Below, piece by piece: positions 8,848 to 17,615 of a DNA stretch of 64,000 nt. Made by a program: the position numbers and the translations under genes. Origin of the DNA: Erwinia sorbitola (lineage in GTDB: Bacteria > Pseudomonadota > Gammaproteobacteria > Enterobacterales > Enterobacteriaceae). The stretch's first letter is position 1. Each line of letters opens with the position of its first letter. The DNA is taken from NCBI RefSeq assembly GCF_009738185.1, contig NZ_CP046509.1, positions 2,173,501 to 2,237,500 on the forward strand. The letters run 5' to 3'. Below the pieces are notes generated by a model that searched no databases, was not told where the DNA came from, and saw only the letters and a list, made by a program, of their open reading frames with translations.

Positions 8848-9719
8848 CGCAGCAGAATTTTGAACTGAAAAAGAAAAAAACCTGGCCGTGGCTGGCAGCC
8901 ATAGTGGCAATCGTGCTGATCGCCGTTCTCGGCTGGTACTTCAGCGCCCAGCAGCGCCACAGTGTGACTTTTGGCACTACGCTGAAAGTGCATTTTGAAC
9001 CTGCCATGGCGGGCGAGCAGCGACTGATTGAATATGTCGGCCAGCATATTGCGCCGGACTACGGCATCAGGCTGGAAGCGGTTGGGCTTCAGGATCCGGT
9101 ACAGGCCGACCGTGCGGTGGCTGAAGGTCAGTACGCCGCAACGGTATATCAGCACCAGTGGTGGCTCAAGCAGGTAGTGGATGCGAATAAATTTGAGCTG
9201 ACATCAACCCTGCCTCTGTTCCAGTGGGCGTTTGGTATCTATTCCGATCGTTATAAAACCATTGCCGACCTGCCTGAAGGGGCGGAAATTGTGGTGCCGA
9301 ACGACGGTGCCAACCAGGGGCAGGCGCTCTGGCTGTTGCAGCGTATCGGTCTGATTGGTCTTGACCCGTCAGTGGAACCACGTACGGCGAAATTAAAAGA
9401 TATTAAAGAGAACCCGCATAAATTTAATTTTAAAGAACTCGATCTGCTCACCATGCCGCGTGCGTTAAATTCTGTTGATGCCGCTATTGGTTATGTTTCA
9501 CAGTTTGATGCCGGGAAAGTATCTCGTGATAAAGGCATATTATTCCCACCAGCGCCCAGGACATTTGCTTCGCAGCTGGTCATTGGTACGCCTTATTTAA
9601 ATGATGAGAATATTATTAAACTGAAAAAAGCCTTTGCCGATCCGCGTGTGCAGCAGTGGTTAAAAGAGAGTGACGATCCGCTGGTGCAGGGGGTATTAGT
9701 TCCGGTCTCTGATAAATAA
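8844..9719 (+). CDS. MetQ/NlpA-family binding protein with uncleaved membrane anchor
   Basis: A 291-residue protein of the MetQ/NlpA (lipoprotein-9) family, seen in the aromatic ligand pocket segment TVYQHQWWLKQVV, the PNDGANQGQALWLLQ segment and the NSVDAAIGYVSQF segment. MetQ proteins are normally lipoproteins, but there is no lipobox cysteine here. Instead residues about 14-32 (WPWLAAIVAIVLIAVLGWYF) form a strong helix after a KKKK stretch, reading as a signal anchor or an inefficiently cleaved leader. It is the last gene of the overlapping operon, followed by a terminator. Confidence 0.83.
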   Translation: MTQQNFELKKKKTWPWLAAIVAIVLIAVLGWYFSAQQRHSVTFGTTLKVHFEPAMAGEQRLIEYVGQHIAPDYGIRLEAVGLQDPVQADRAVAEGQYAATVYQHQWWLKQVVDANKFELTSTLPLFQWAFGIYSDRYKTIADLPEGAEIVVPNDGANQGQALWLLQRIGLIGLDPSVEPRTAKLKDIKENPHKFNFKELDLLTMPRALNSVDAAIGYVSQFDAGKVSRDKGILFPPAPRTFASQLVIGTPYLNDENIIKLKKAFADPRVQQWLKESDDPLVQGVLVPVSDK

Positions 9720-9736
9720 TATTGTAGTTTCTCAAT

Positions 9737-9768
9737 AACCGGATCGGCGAAAGCCTTTCCGGTTTTTT
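9737..9768 (+). terminator. Rho-independent terminator after the metQ-like gene
   Basis: AACCGG (9737-9742) pairs with CCGGTT (9759-9764), with an inner GGC-GAAA-GCC, followed by a run of T. It lies 17 bp after the metQ-like stop and closes the operon that starts at 3016. Confidence 0.75.
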
Positions 9769-9831
9769 GTGTTGCCGTTATTAAGCAATTTCCTTATTTA
9801 ATTAGCTGTTATTTAAATCATATTTTGTTGT

Positions 9832-9860
9832 TTGTTATTACAGTCCCCCCTCTTTATAAA
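9832..9860 (+). promoter_or_regulatory. Candidate sigma-70 promoter of the MFS/DszC-like unit
   Basis: TTGTTA (9832-9837) and TATAAA (9855-9860) are separated by 17 bp, between the upstream terminator and the MFS gene start at 9905. This suggests a separate, sigma-70 transcript for the last two genes of the cluster. Confidence 0.5.
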
Positions 9861-9904
9861 GGTACTGCCTGCTAATAAATAATATTAAATATATCGAGGA
9901 TACT

Positions 9905-11368
9905 ATGAGTACATTAAATATTGATGATGGCATTGCTTTACCGCCATCTCACTCAACACCGGTTCGATCCGTCAGTGATGTGGCACAGTTAATCAATACC
10001 AGCACCAGTAAAAACAGCTATGCACGCTGGATCGTTTTCCTTGCTCTGGGCGGAGTGTTTCTTGATGCCTATGACCTGACCACGCTCTCATATGGAATTG
10101 ACGATGTGGTGAAAGAGTTCGGCCTGACCCCGACGATTACCGGGCTGGTAACATCTTCAATTATGATTGGTACTATCGTCGGCAATTTAATCGGTGGCTG
10201 GCTGACCGATAAATATGGCCGTTACTCGGTGTTTATGGCCGATATGCTGTTCTTTGTTGTCTCTGCAATCGCGGCCGGATTAGCCCCTAACGTCTGGGTA
10301 CTGATTGGTGCCCGTTTTCTGATGGGGATTGGGGTAGGTATCGATCTGCCGGTGGCAATGGCCTATCTGGCGGAGTTCTCGAAATTTACCGGCAAGGGTA
10401 ACAAAGCCGCACGACTGGCGGCCTGGTGCCCGATGTGGTACGCCGCCTCATCCGCCTGTTTCTTTATTATTTTCGCCCTCTATTTCCTGCTGCCTGCTGA
10501 ACATGCCGACTGGCTGTGGCGCGCGTCACTGCTGTTTGGTGCGGTACCCGCGCTGATTATCATCGCTGTGCGCAGCAAATTTATGAATGAATCACCGCTG
10601 TGGGCTGCCAATCAGGGTGACCTGGAGGGGGCGGCGCGTATCCTGCGTGACTCCTACGGCATTACCGCCCATGCGGCTGAACCTGATGAAAAAAATGCGG
10701 TAAAACCCGTTCCGCCAAAGGTCAGCTTCCGCGTGCTGTTCCAGAAGCCGTACCGCGAGCGCACCATCGTCACCGCTGTAATGAATATCTGTATATCGTT
10801 TGAATATACCGCCATTGCCTTCTTTTTGCCGTCGATCCTCGCACAGTTTCTTGGCGCAGGCGTGTTTGAAACCATCTCTGCATCGCTGGGGCTGAATGCG
10901 CTGTTTGCGTTTACCGGCGGTCTGCTGGGGATGCGTCTGGCGTGGAAATTCCCGTCGCGCCACGTGGCTATTGCCGGTTTTGCCCTGCAATTTATTGCGC
11001 TCATCTCACTGGCGCTGATTGGCCATCCGAGCGCCACTCTCGGCGTGGTGTTTGCCATTCTGATGCTTGGCCTGTGGCTGTTTGCTGAAGGTTTTGGGCC
11101 TGGGGCGCAGATGATGATCTATCCGGCGCTCTCCTATCCCACCCATATCCGCGCCACCGGCGTAGGTTTTGGCCGCTCTCTCTCCGGCGTGGGCAGTGCG
11201 CTGGCGCTGTTTATCCTGCCGATTTTACAGGCCACCTTTGGCACCAATATGTTCTGGATTGTCTCGCTGGCCGCGATTATCCCGATTATTTTCCTGCTGG
11301 TGATCCGTTTCGAACCCACGAAGCAGGACATCGACGACCAAACCGAAACTGGAGAATCCCATGTCTGA
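9905..11368 (+). CDS. MFS transporter, metabolite:H+ symporter type
   Basis: A 487-residue inner-membrane carrier with about twelve hydrophobic segments. The loop motif GGWLTDKYGRYSVF after the second segment and the FLMGIGVGIDLPVAMAYLAE helix place it in the sugar-porter/aromatic-acid-symporter part of the major facilitator superfamily. CGAGGA precedes the ATG. Its last 8 bp overlap the start of the DszC-like gene, so the two are co-translated. Inference: it imports the substrate of that flavoprotein, or exports the desulfurised product. Confidence 0.8.
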   Translation: MSTLNIDDGIALPPSHSTPVRSVSDVAQLINTSTSKNSYARWIVFLALGGVFLDAYDLTTLSYGIDDVVKEFGLTPTITGLVTSSIMIGTIVGNLIGGWLTDKYGRYSVFMADMLFFVVSAIAAGLAPNVWVLIGARFLMGIGVGIDLPVAMAYLAEFSKFTGKGNKAARLAAWCPMWYAASSACFFIIFALYFLLPAEHADWLWRASLLFGAVPALIIIAVRSKFMNESPLWAANQGDLEGAARILRDSYGITAHAAEPDEKNAVKPVPPKVSFRVLFQKPYRERTIVTAVMNICISFEYTAIAFFLPSILAQFLGAGVFETISASLGLNALFAFTGGLLGMRLAWKFPSRHVAIAGFALQFIALISLALIGHPSATLGVVFAILMLGLWLFAEGFGPGAQMMIYPALSYPTHIRATGVGFGRSLSGVGSALALFILPILQATFGTNMFWIVSLAAIIPIIFLLVIRFEPTKQDIDDQTETGESHV

Positions 11369-12566
11369 ATCCGCTGCTGATTACACCGCACTGGCCGCCC
11401 GTTTTCGCCCGATCTTTGCCCGCATTGCTGAAGGTGCAGCCGGGCGTGAAGTGAACCGTACTCTGCCGCTGGAGCCGATTCGCTGGCTGAAAGAGGCAGG
11501 TTTTGGCACTCTGCGTATCCCGCTGGAACAGGGCGGTTTTGGTGCCACACTGCCGCAGCTGTTCCAGCTGCTGACCGAGCTGGCCGAAGCGGATTCCAAC
11601 CTGCCGCAGGCGCTGCGTGCCCATTTTGCTTTTGTTGAGGATCGGCTGAATCAACCGGACAGCGAAGAGCGCCAGCGCTGGTTCCGCCGCTTTATTGACG
11701 GTGAGCTGGTCGGCAGCGGCTGGACGGAGATCGGCAATCTGAAACTGGGTGAGGTGATCACCCGCGTGTCGCCGTCGGATAACGGCTGGCTGCTCTCCGG
11801 CGAGAAGTTCTACAGCACCGGCACTCTTTACGCTGACTGGATTGATGTTTACGCCCGGCGTGATGATAACGGACGCGATGTCATTGCGCTGGTCAATACG
11901 CACCAGCCAGGGGTGGAGCGCGAAGACGACTGGGATGGTTTCGGCCAGCGCCTGAGCGGCAGCGGTACCACCCGCTTCCATCAGGCGCAGGTTGAGCAGG
12001 CGCATGTGTATGATTTTAGCGAGCGTTTCCGCTATCAGACGGCGTTCTATCAGCATGTATTGCTATCGACGCTGGCGGGAATTGGTCGTGCAGTAAAACG
12101 CGATGCCGCCGCAGGGGTTGCCAGCCGCAGGCGTGTCTACAGTCACGGTAATGCAGGCCAGGTGAAAAACGATGTACAGGTGTTGCAGGTGGTCGGGCAG
12201 ATCTCCAGCTGGGCCTACGCGGTGGAAGCCGCAGTTCAGCAGGCCACGCACGCGCTGCAACGTGCTTACGAACTGCATGACAGCGGCGATGAGGCGTTGA
12301 TTCAGCAAGCTAATGTGCTGGCCGAACTGGAATCCGCGCAGGCGCAGGTGATTGCCAGCGAGCTGATCCCCCGTGCCGCCAGCGAACTGTTTAATGCGCT
12401 GGGGGCCTCGGATACCCGCGTCAGCAAGGCGCTCGACCGCCACTGGCGCAATGCGCGCACCGTGGCGTCTCATAATCCGGTGATTTATAAAATTCGTAAT
12501 GTCGGGGACTGGGAGGTTAATGGCAAACAGCCGACGTTTATCTGGCAGATTGGGAATGGGGAGTAG
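11361..12566 (+). CDS. Acyl-CoA-dehydrogenase-fold flavin monooxygenase, SfnB/DszC-like
   Basis: A 401-residue flavoprotein of the acyl-CoA dehydrogenase fold. The C-terminal motif HWRNARTVASHNPVIYKIR is typical of the monooxygenase branch (DszC, SfnB), where flavin-hydroperoxide chemistry oxidises thioethers or similar compounds, rather than of true dehydrogenases. The FAD/FMN-contacting GSGWTEIGNL and the LSGEKFYSTGTLYADW segment are also visible. It overlaps the MFS gene by 8 bp. With the DszA-like gene upstream this gives a DszC/DszA-type pair: sulfide to sulfone, then sulfone cleavage. The actual substrate is unknown. Confidence 0.82.
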   Translation: MSESAADYTALAARFRPIFARIAEGAAGREVNRTLPLEPIRWLKEAGFGTLRIPLEQGGFGATLPQLFQLLTELAEADSNLPQALRAHFAFVEDRLNQPDSEERQRWFRRFIDGELVGSGWTEIGNLKLGEVITRVSPSDNGWLLSGEKFYSTGTLYADWIDVYARRDDNGRDVIALVNTHQPGVEREDDWDGFGQRLSGSGTTRFHQAQVEQAHVYDFSERFRYQTAFYQHVLLSTLAGIGRAVKRDAAAGVASRRRVYSHGNAGQVKNDVQVLQVVGQISSWAYAVEAAVQQATHALQRAYELHDSGDEALIQQANVLAELESAQAQVIASELIPRAASELFNALGASDTRVSKALDRHWRNARTVASHNPVIYKIRNVGDWEVNGKQPTFIWQIGNGE

Positions 12567-12589
12567 GGGGCAAAGGGATCCCGGGAATA

Positions 12590-12731
12590 CGCCTCGTCCT
12601 GTGTTGGTGGGTCAGGCATGCCTGACCCCTGCGACAGATATTAATGCGTTTCGCAGGGGCGAGGTGCGTATCGTAGGGGCGAGGCACGCCTCGTCCTGTC
12701 CCGTTCCGCCTCGCCCTGTGCTCGTCCCTGC
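12590..12731. repeat. Cluster of GGGCGAGG-type palindromic repeats
   Basis: Between the convergent DszC-like and SsuA-like genes lie several pieces of one palindrome family. They include a perfect 20-bp palindrome GGGTCAGGCATGCCTGACCC (12609-12628), a GCAGGGGCGAGGTGCG unit near 12653, and TAGGGGCGAGGCACGCCTCG starting at 12674. Related single copies occur at 22649-22676 and 44498-44528. Probably a REP-like element acting as a terminator or transcription barrier. Confidence 0.7.
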
Positions 12732-12733
12732 GG

Positions 12734-13681
12734 TTATTTATCCAGCGACCACGTTGCGGAACTCACATCCACCTTCACCGGCAACAACCCAATCTGCGTA
12801 AACTTATCTGCCAGCGCCTGCTGTTGCTTGAATACCTCAGGCGTCATACGTTCGGCACCGTACGGCATTCTGGCCAGTGCCCGCTGCCAGATAAGCTGCG
12901 GTAGCCCGGTTGAGGTCGAGAGGATTTTAGCCGCTTCTTCCTGATGGGCGTTGGCCCAGGTACTGAGCGAGCCAAGCTCATCCACCACCTGCTTTGCCGT
13001 CTGCGGATAAGTCTCAGCAAACTTGCGGCTGGCAAGATAGAAGGTGTAGTGCGGCACCAGACCTTCAGCGTTTTTTATCAGGCGTGCGTGGGCATTGGTT
13101 TCCACCTCCGCATAGTACGGATCCCAGATTACCCAGGCATCCACCGCGCCGCGCTGAAATGCCGCGCGGGCATCAGCCGGAGGCAGGTAAACCGGGGTGA
13201 TATCTTTGTAGCTCAGGCCCGCATCTTCCAGCGCACTGACCAGCAGATAGTTCACATCTGAACCTTTATTCAGCGCCACGCGTTTCCCTTTCAAGTCCGC
13301 TACGCTTTTAATCGCTGAGTTTTCCGGCACCACGATCGCCTCGGTTTTAGGATTTGCCGGGGAGTGTGCCAGGTAAACCAGATCCGCCTGCGCCGCCTGG
13401 GCAAAGGTCGGCGGGGCATCGCCGGTAGCAGCCAGATCGATACTGCCAACGTTCAGCCCTTCCAGCATCTGCGGCCCGGCTGGAAACTCCACCCATCGCA
13501 CGGCGATACCCTGTTTTTTAAACTGCTCGTCGAGCGTACCGCGATACTTCAGCAGCGCAAAGATATTGGCTTTTTGATAGCCAATATTGATTGTTTTCGG
13601 CGCAGGCCCGGCGGCGGCGGCAGATAATGAGATGCCAAGAACCATGCTGGCAATCAAACCGCTGAGTAATGCTTTCTTCAT
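12734..13681 (-). CDS. Periplasmic aliphatic sulfonate-binding protein, SsuA-like
   Basis: A 315-residue solute-binding protein with a typical Sec signal peptide (MKKALLSGLIASMVLGISLSAAAA). The mature part carries the SsuA signatures NIGYQKANIFALLK, VEFPAGPQMLEGL, NKGSDVNYLLV and RGAVDAWVIWDPYYAE. The start is the ATG at 13681; an open frame continues further upstream but codes only low-quality sequence. No cognate SsuB or SsuC gene is nearby, so it must use a permease encoded elsewhere. It is the closest relative in the window of the binding domain fused to the sigma-54 activator and lies at the other end of that cluster. Confidence 0.88.
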   Translation of the reverse strand: MKKALLSGLIASMVLGISLSAAAAGPAPKTINIGYQKANIFALLKYRGTLDEQFKKQGIAVRWVEFPAGPQMLEGLNVGSIDLAATGDAPPTFAQAAQADLVYLAHSPANPKTEAIVVPENSAIKSVADLKGKRVALNKGSDVNYLLVSALEDAGLSYKDITPVYLPPADARAAFQRGAVDAWVIWDPYYAEVETNAHARLIKNAEGLVPHYTFYLASRKFAETYPQTAKQVVDELGSLSTWANAHQEEAAKILSTSTGLPQLIWQRALARMPYGAERMTPEVFKQQQALADKFTQIGLLPVKVDVSSATWSLDK

Positions 13682-13820
13682 GTTATTTCCCCAGGTAATA
13701 AGTGCAGTGGGAAAAACATAACAAAATGCATGAGGGGGTCTTAACGAGTAGATCTGATAACGATAGATGCAGAGCGAATAACGACAGGGCAACCCGGCTG
13801 ACGAGTCGCCCCTGGTGAGT

Positions 13821-15260
13821 TTATTGATATTGCAGATAGGCAACGTGCGTTTGCAGATATTCCTCCAGGCCATGACGACCATCGGCTCCGCCAATCCCTG
13901 ACTTACGCCAGCCTGCGTGGAAACCCTGCATTGCTTCGAAATGCTCGCGGTTAATGTAGGTTTCACCGAACTTCAGCTGCTTCAGGGCCAGCATGGCGGT
14001 GTTAAGGTTCTGCGTAAAGATTGACGATGTCAGGCCATATTCGCTGTCGTTAGCCAGCGCGATGGCTTCATCCAGCGTGCTGAATTTCATCACCGGCAGC
14101 ACCGGCCCAAACGTCTCTTCCTGCATAATGTTCATCTGCTGTGTGACATGGGTCAGCAGGGTAGGCTCGAAGAAGAAACCTCTGGTGCCTGCACGTTTAC
14201 CGCCGGTCACCACTTTTGCCCCGGCATCCACCGCCGCCGCGACTTTTTGCTCCACGCGTTGCAGCGCTGCCGCAGTAATCAGCGGCCCCATATCCAGCCC
14301 TTTCTGCACCGCCGGGTCACCCCATGTTACCTGTTTAAATGCCGCGCTCAGGCGCTCAACTACCTCATCATAGACGCCGTCCTGCACATAGAGACGCTCG
14401 GCGCAGTTACACACCTGTCCGGTATTGATCATCCGTGAGGCCACAATCGCTTTAACCGCCAGCTCAAGGTTGGCATCATTCATCACGATTACCGGTGCTT
14501 TACCGCCTAACTCCAGCGACACTTTTGTGATGTTCTGCGCTGCCGCCTGCATGGTGGCGATCCCGGCACCGACGCTGCCGGTCAGACTGACCAGGCCAAC
14601 CTTTGGATTTGCCGCCAGCTCATGACCCACCACCGGACCGTAGCCGGTGACCAGATTAAATACCCCGGCAGGCAGGCCGATCTCATCGACTATTTGCGCA
14701 AAGATCATCGCATTGTTCGGCGTCAGTTCGCTGGGTTTAACCACAATGGTGTTGCCGGTCAGCAGTGCCGGAGCCGCTTTACGTGCAATCAGGAAGAAGG
14801 GGAAATTCCACGGCAGAATACCGGTGGTGACGCCGATGGCTTTCTTAAACACCAGGATATTCTCCTGCGGGCGATCGCTCTGCACGATTTCACCCTCATA
14901 GCGGCGCGCCCACCCGGCCATATAGTCGAGATAATCCGCCGTAAAGAACACTTCGGTCTCCGCCAGTTCCTGAGTTTTTCCCCCTTCAGCAACAATAGTG
15001 GCGGTCAGCTCTGCGGCGCGCTGGCGGATACCCTGGGCAATTTTTTGCAGCCAGTTACCCCGCTCAACGGCAGGCAGTGCCTCCCAGGCTGGCTGTGCTG
15101 CGGCAGCGGCATCAATGGCGCGCCGGGCATCTTCAGCGCTGCCTTCAGGAATACGCGACAGCACTGCTTCCGTCGCCGGATTGATCACCTCGATCCAGCG
15201 ATCGGCGCGGTTTTCGACAAATTCACCATTGATATACATCTGTTGCTGAACTGGGTTCAT
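13821..15260 (-). CDS. aldA: Lactaldehyde dehydrogenase
   Basis: A 479-residue NAD-dependent aldehyde dehydrogenase, the same length as E. coli AldA and very similar throughout. It oxidises L-lactaldehyde, the product of rhamnulose-1-phosphate aldolase, to L-lactate. Catalytic features are GQVCNCAERLY with the nucleophilic cysteine, LELGGKAPVIV with the general-base glutamate, and TGILPWNFPFFL. The ATG at 15260 is chosen over one 21 bp upstream because it matches the AldA N-terminus. Placement beside rhaT ties it to rhamnose catabolism. Confidence 0.93.
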   Translation of the reverse strand: MNPVQQQMYINGEFVENRADRWIEVINPATEAVLSRIPEGSAEDARRAIDAAAAAQPAWEALPAVERGNWLQKIAQGIRQRAAELTATIVAEGGKTQELAETEVFFTADYLDYMAGWARRYEGEIVQSDRPQENILVFKKAIGVTTGILPWNFPFFLIARKAAPALLTGNTIVVKPSELTPNNAMIFAQIVDEIGLPAGVFNLVTGYGPVVGHELAANPKVGLVSLTGSVGAGIATMQAAAQNITKVSLELGGKAPVIVMNDANLELAVKAIVASRMINTGQVCNCAERLYVQDGVYDEVVERLSAAFKQVTWGDPAVQKGLDMGPLITAAALQRVEQKVAAAVDAGAKVVTGGKRAGTRGFFFEPTLLTHVTQQMNIMQEETFGPVLPVMKFSTLDEAIALANDSEYGLTSSIFTQNLNTAMLALKQLKFGETYINREHFEAMQGFHAGWRKSGIGGADGRHGLEEYLQTHVAYLQYQ

Positions 15261-15641
15261 GGCAGCTTCTCCGTGACACACTTTTTAGAAGGTTGTTAAT
15301 TAACAGCATAAAAACTGTTGCAGGCCTGAGAAGGTGCAATAGCGCAGGGCGAATCACCTTGATGTGGCTGCCATCAATGAGAGCTGGCTGGCAAAATCAG
15401 CAAGAAGCCCGTGCCGGAGCTGGCATTTTTAACATTTAGTGATAAATATGAGCAGTTTAGGGAAATATCCCGTTTCGGGGCATGACGATGACCCAGATGA
15501 GTGAATTGTGACAACGGTCGACGGGAGGCACTGAATTTTGCCATCTTTGTTCCGGCCAGGGCAGCCAGCCTAAGGTTGCTTACCACCTCTTCTACGTAGA
15601 CTCCTTCGTCAACAGGGCAAACAACAACGAAGGAATAAAAA
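15261..15641. promoter_or_regulatory. aldA-rhaT divergent regulatory region
   Basis: About 380 bp between divergent aldA and rhaT. ATCTTTGTTCCGGCC at 15543 resembles the upstream RhaS half-site of the rhaB promoter, and AAGGTTGC at 15572 resembles the downstream half-site core, but their spacing (29 bp) differs from that at rhaB (46 bp). TAGACT just after could be a -10. A rhamnose-responsive rhaT promoter is likely; the exact site is uncertain. Confidence 0.4.
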
Positions 15642-16676
15642 ATGAGTGAAGCCATCGTCTCGGGAATTATGTGGCATCTGGTGGGGGCTGCCAGCGCCGC
15701 CTGCTTCTATGCACCGTTTAAGAAAGTCCGTAACTGGTCATGGGAAACCATGTGGTCGGTGGGGGGGATCATGTCATGGATCCTGCTCCCCTGGGCGGTC
15801 AGCGCCATTCTGCTGCCAAACTTCTGGGCCTATTACAGTTCATTCTCACTGTCGCAGCTGATGCCGGTGTTCCTGTTTGGCGCCATGTGGGGGATCGGTA
15901 ACATTAACTACGGCCTCACTATGCGCTACCTCGGCATGTCGATGGGCATTGGCATCGCCATCGGCATCACGCTGGTGGTGGGAACGCTGATGACCCCGCT
16001 GATCCAGGGGCGCTTTGTTGAGCTGTTCAGCTCCGCCGGAGGGCGCATGACGCTGCTTGGCGTACTGGTGGCGCTTGTCGGGGTGGCGATTGTCTCCCGG
16101 GCGGGGCTGTTAAAAGAGCGGGCGATGGGGATCACCGCCGAAGAGTTCAACCTGAAGAAAGGGCTGGTGTTAGCGGTACTCTGCGGGATCTTCTCTGCCG
16201 GTATGTCATTCGCGATGGATGCAGCCAGGCCGATGCATGAAGCCGCAGCCGCGCTGGGTATCGATCCACTCTACGTGGCATTACCCAGCTATGTGGTGAT
16301 AATGGGCGGCGGCGCGCTGGTTAACCTCGGCTTCTGTTTTATACGCCTGGCAACTCAAGCGAACCTGTCGGTGAAGGCGGACTTCTCCGTGGTGAAATCG
16401 GTGCTGATAGCTAACGTCGCACTGTCGCTGCTCGGCGGCACCATGTGGTATTTACAGTTCTTCTTCTATGCCTGGGGTCATGCGCGTATCCCTGCTCAGT
16501 ATGACTTCGTCAGCTGGATGCTGCATATGAGCTTCTATGTACTGTGCGGCGGTCTGGTCGGGCTGATTCTGAAAGAGTGGAATAACGTGGGGCGTAAGCC
16601 AGTAGGTGTATTGAGCGTTGGCTGTTTTGTGATAATCCTGGCGGCCAACATTGTCGGTATGGGTATGGTCTCCTGA
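15642..16676 (+). CDS. rhaT: L-rhamnose:H+ symporter
   Basis: A 344-residue inner-membrane transporter with about ten hydrophobic segments, matching RhaT in length and sequence (early segment MWHLVGAASAACFYAPFKKV). It brings L-rhamnose into the cell with protons or sodium. GAAGGA precedes the ATG. It is convergent with rhaR, with a shared terminator between them, and divergent from aldA. Confidence 0.93.
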   Translation: MSEAIVSGIMWHLVGAASAACFYAPFKKVRNWSWETMWSVGGIMSWILLPWAVSAILLPNFWAYYSSFSLSQLMPVFLFGAMWGIGNINYGLTMRYLGMSMGIGIAIGITLVVGTLMTPLIQGRFVELFSSAGGRMTLLGVLVALVGVAIVSRAGLLKERAMGITAEEFNLKKGLVLAVLCGIFSAGMSFAMDAARPMHEAAAALGIDPLYVALPSYVVIMGGGALVNLGFCFIRLATQANLSVKADFSVVKSVLIANVALSLLGGTMWYLQFFFYAWGHARIPAQYDFVSWMLHMSFYVLCGGLVGLILKEWNNVGRKPVGVLSVGCFVIILAANIVGMGMVS

Positions 16677-16700
16677 CGGCTGCTGAACGGGTAACATATC

Positions 16701-16728
16701 AAGGGCTGGCCATCTGGTCAGCCCTTTT
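16701..16728. terminator. Bidirectional terminator between rhaT and rhaR
   Basis: AAGGGCTGGCC pairs with GGTCAGCCCTT around an ATCT loop, followed by T residues on the forward strand and preceded by few A residues for the reverse direction. It lies between the convergent ends of rhaT and rhaR. Confidence 0.75.
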
Positions 16729-16740
16729 ACATGGCGGTGA

Positions 16741-17604
16741 TTATGCTTTTTCAGATCCTGTGTGTAACTGCGGGCTGCGCACAAATCGCTGACGCCAGCC
16801 GCTGGGCGTCATGCCCGTTTCGCGGGTAAACACCACGGAAAAGTAGTTACTGTCGTCAAAGCCGCAGCGTGCAGCGACTTCACCGATCAGACATTCGCTG
16901 GTGCGCAGCAGATGTTTTGCCTGGCACAGCTGTAACTGCCGTAAATAGTGACCAACGGTCATCCCGGTTTGCTGACGAAAAAGCTGTTTTAACGCACGTT
17001 CTGACAGCTGATGCTGCGCGCAAAAAGTGGCGAGATCGAACGGCAGAGCAATCTGTCCCTGAATCGCCGCCATCAACAGATCGAGCTGTTCACCTTCAGG
17101 CATTTGCCAGGCGCGGTCGGAAGCATAGCGATGGCGCTTGAGCACTAATGCCAGCTGCAAAAACAGGGCTTCGGTGAGCTGGCGCGACAGTACATCACTT
17201 TTGCGGCTCTCCTGCTCCAGCTGCTGGATCACACCGCGTGCCAGTGCCATACCTCGCGTGGTTAAACGCCAGGCGGAGGAGTCAGCTGGTGGCAGCAGCT
17301 GCTGCCAGTCCAGGCTTAACTGAAAGCGCTCCGGGCAGTAGATAATATTATCCAGCGCCAGCTCATTTACCGATTCATAGCTGTGGCAGTCACTGGCGCT
17401 GATATAGAAGATATCCCCGCAGGTGACCAGCCAGGGCCGGTCATTCATCACATGCAGGCCGTTACCGCGCCATACCAGCACAATCTCATTAAATTCATGA
17501 ACGTGAGGCGGAAAGGAGGGTTGAGAGGTGCGTTCCGCCACCGCTACAGGCATCTGTTCCGACGGTAAATAATCAGCTTTTGCCAGCCGCAGGGGAGCAG
17601 TCAC
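16741..17604 (-). CDS. rhaR: Rhamnose regulon activator RhaR
   Basis: A 287-residue AraC-family regulator. The N-terminal cupin-like sensing domain contains NEIVLVWRGNGLHVMNDRPW, nearly the same as in E. coli RhaR. The C-terminal double helix-turn-helix includes CGFDDSNYFSVVFTRETGMTP. RhaR responds to L-rhamnose and activates rhaSR. It starts 11 bp after rhaS ends, in the same transcript. Its N-terminus is shorter than E. coli RhaR, which has an extra leader. Confidence 0.92.
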   Translation of the reverse strand: MTAPLRLAKADYLPSEQMPVAVAERTSQPSFPPHVHEFNEIVLVWRGNGLHVMNDRPWLVTCGDIFYISASDCHSYESVNELALDNIIYCPERFQLSLDWQQLLPPADSSAWRLTTRGMALARGVIQQLEQESRKSDVLSRQLTEALFLQLALVLKRHRYASDRAWQMPEGEQLDLLMAAIQGQIALPFDLATFCAQHQLSERALKQLFRQQTGMTVGHYLRQLQLCQAKHLLRTSECLIGEVAARCGFDDSNYFSVVFTRETGMTPSGWRQRFVRSPQLHTGSEKA

Positions 17605-17615
17605 GGGTCACCTCA

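Noticed and set aside
9861..9880. Sigma-54 promoter ahead of the MFS gene
   Set aside because: CCTGCTAAT looks like the -12 part of the promoter at 2931, but there is no GG at the required ten-base distance upstream; a sigma-70 promoter fits better.
3016..12566. Dibenzothiophene desulfurisation (true 4S pathway)
   Set aside because: The enzymes belong to the DszA and DszC families, but these families act on many substrates, and the host, transporter type and regulator point to aliphatic or methionine-like compounds. Naming the genes dsz is not justified.
15543..15579. Firm RhaS operator at rhaT
   Set aside because: The half-site-like words have a spacing different from the rhaB site, so only a tentative regulatory region is listed.
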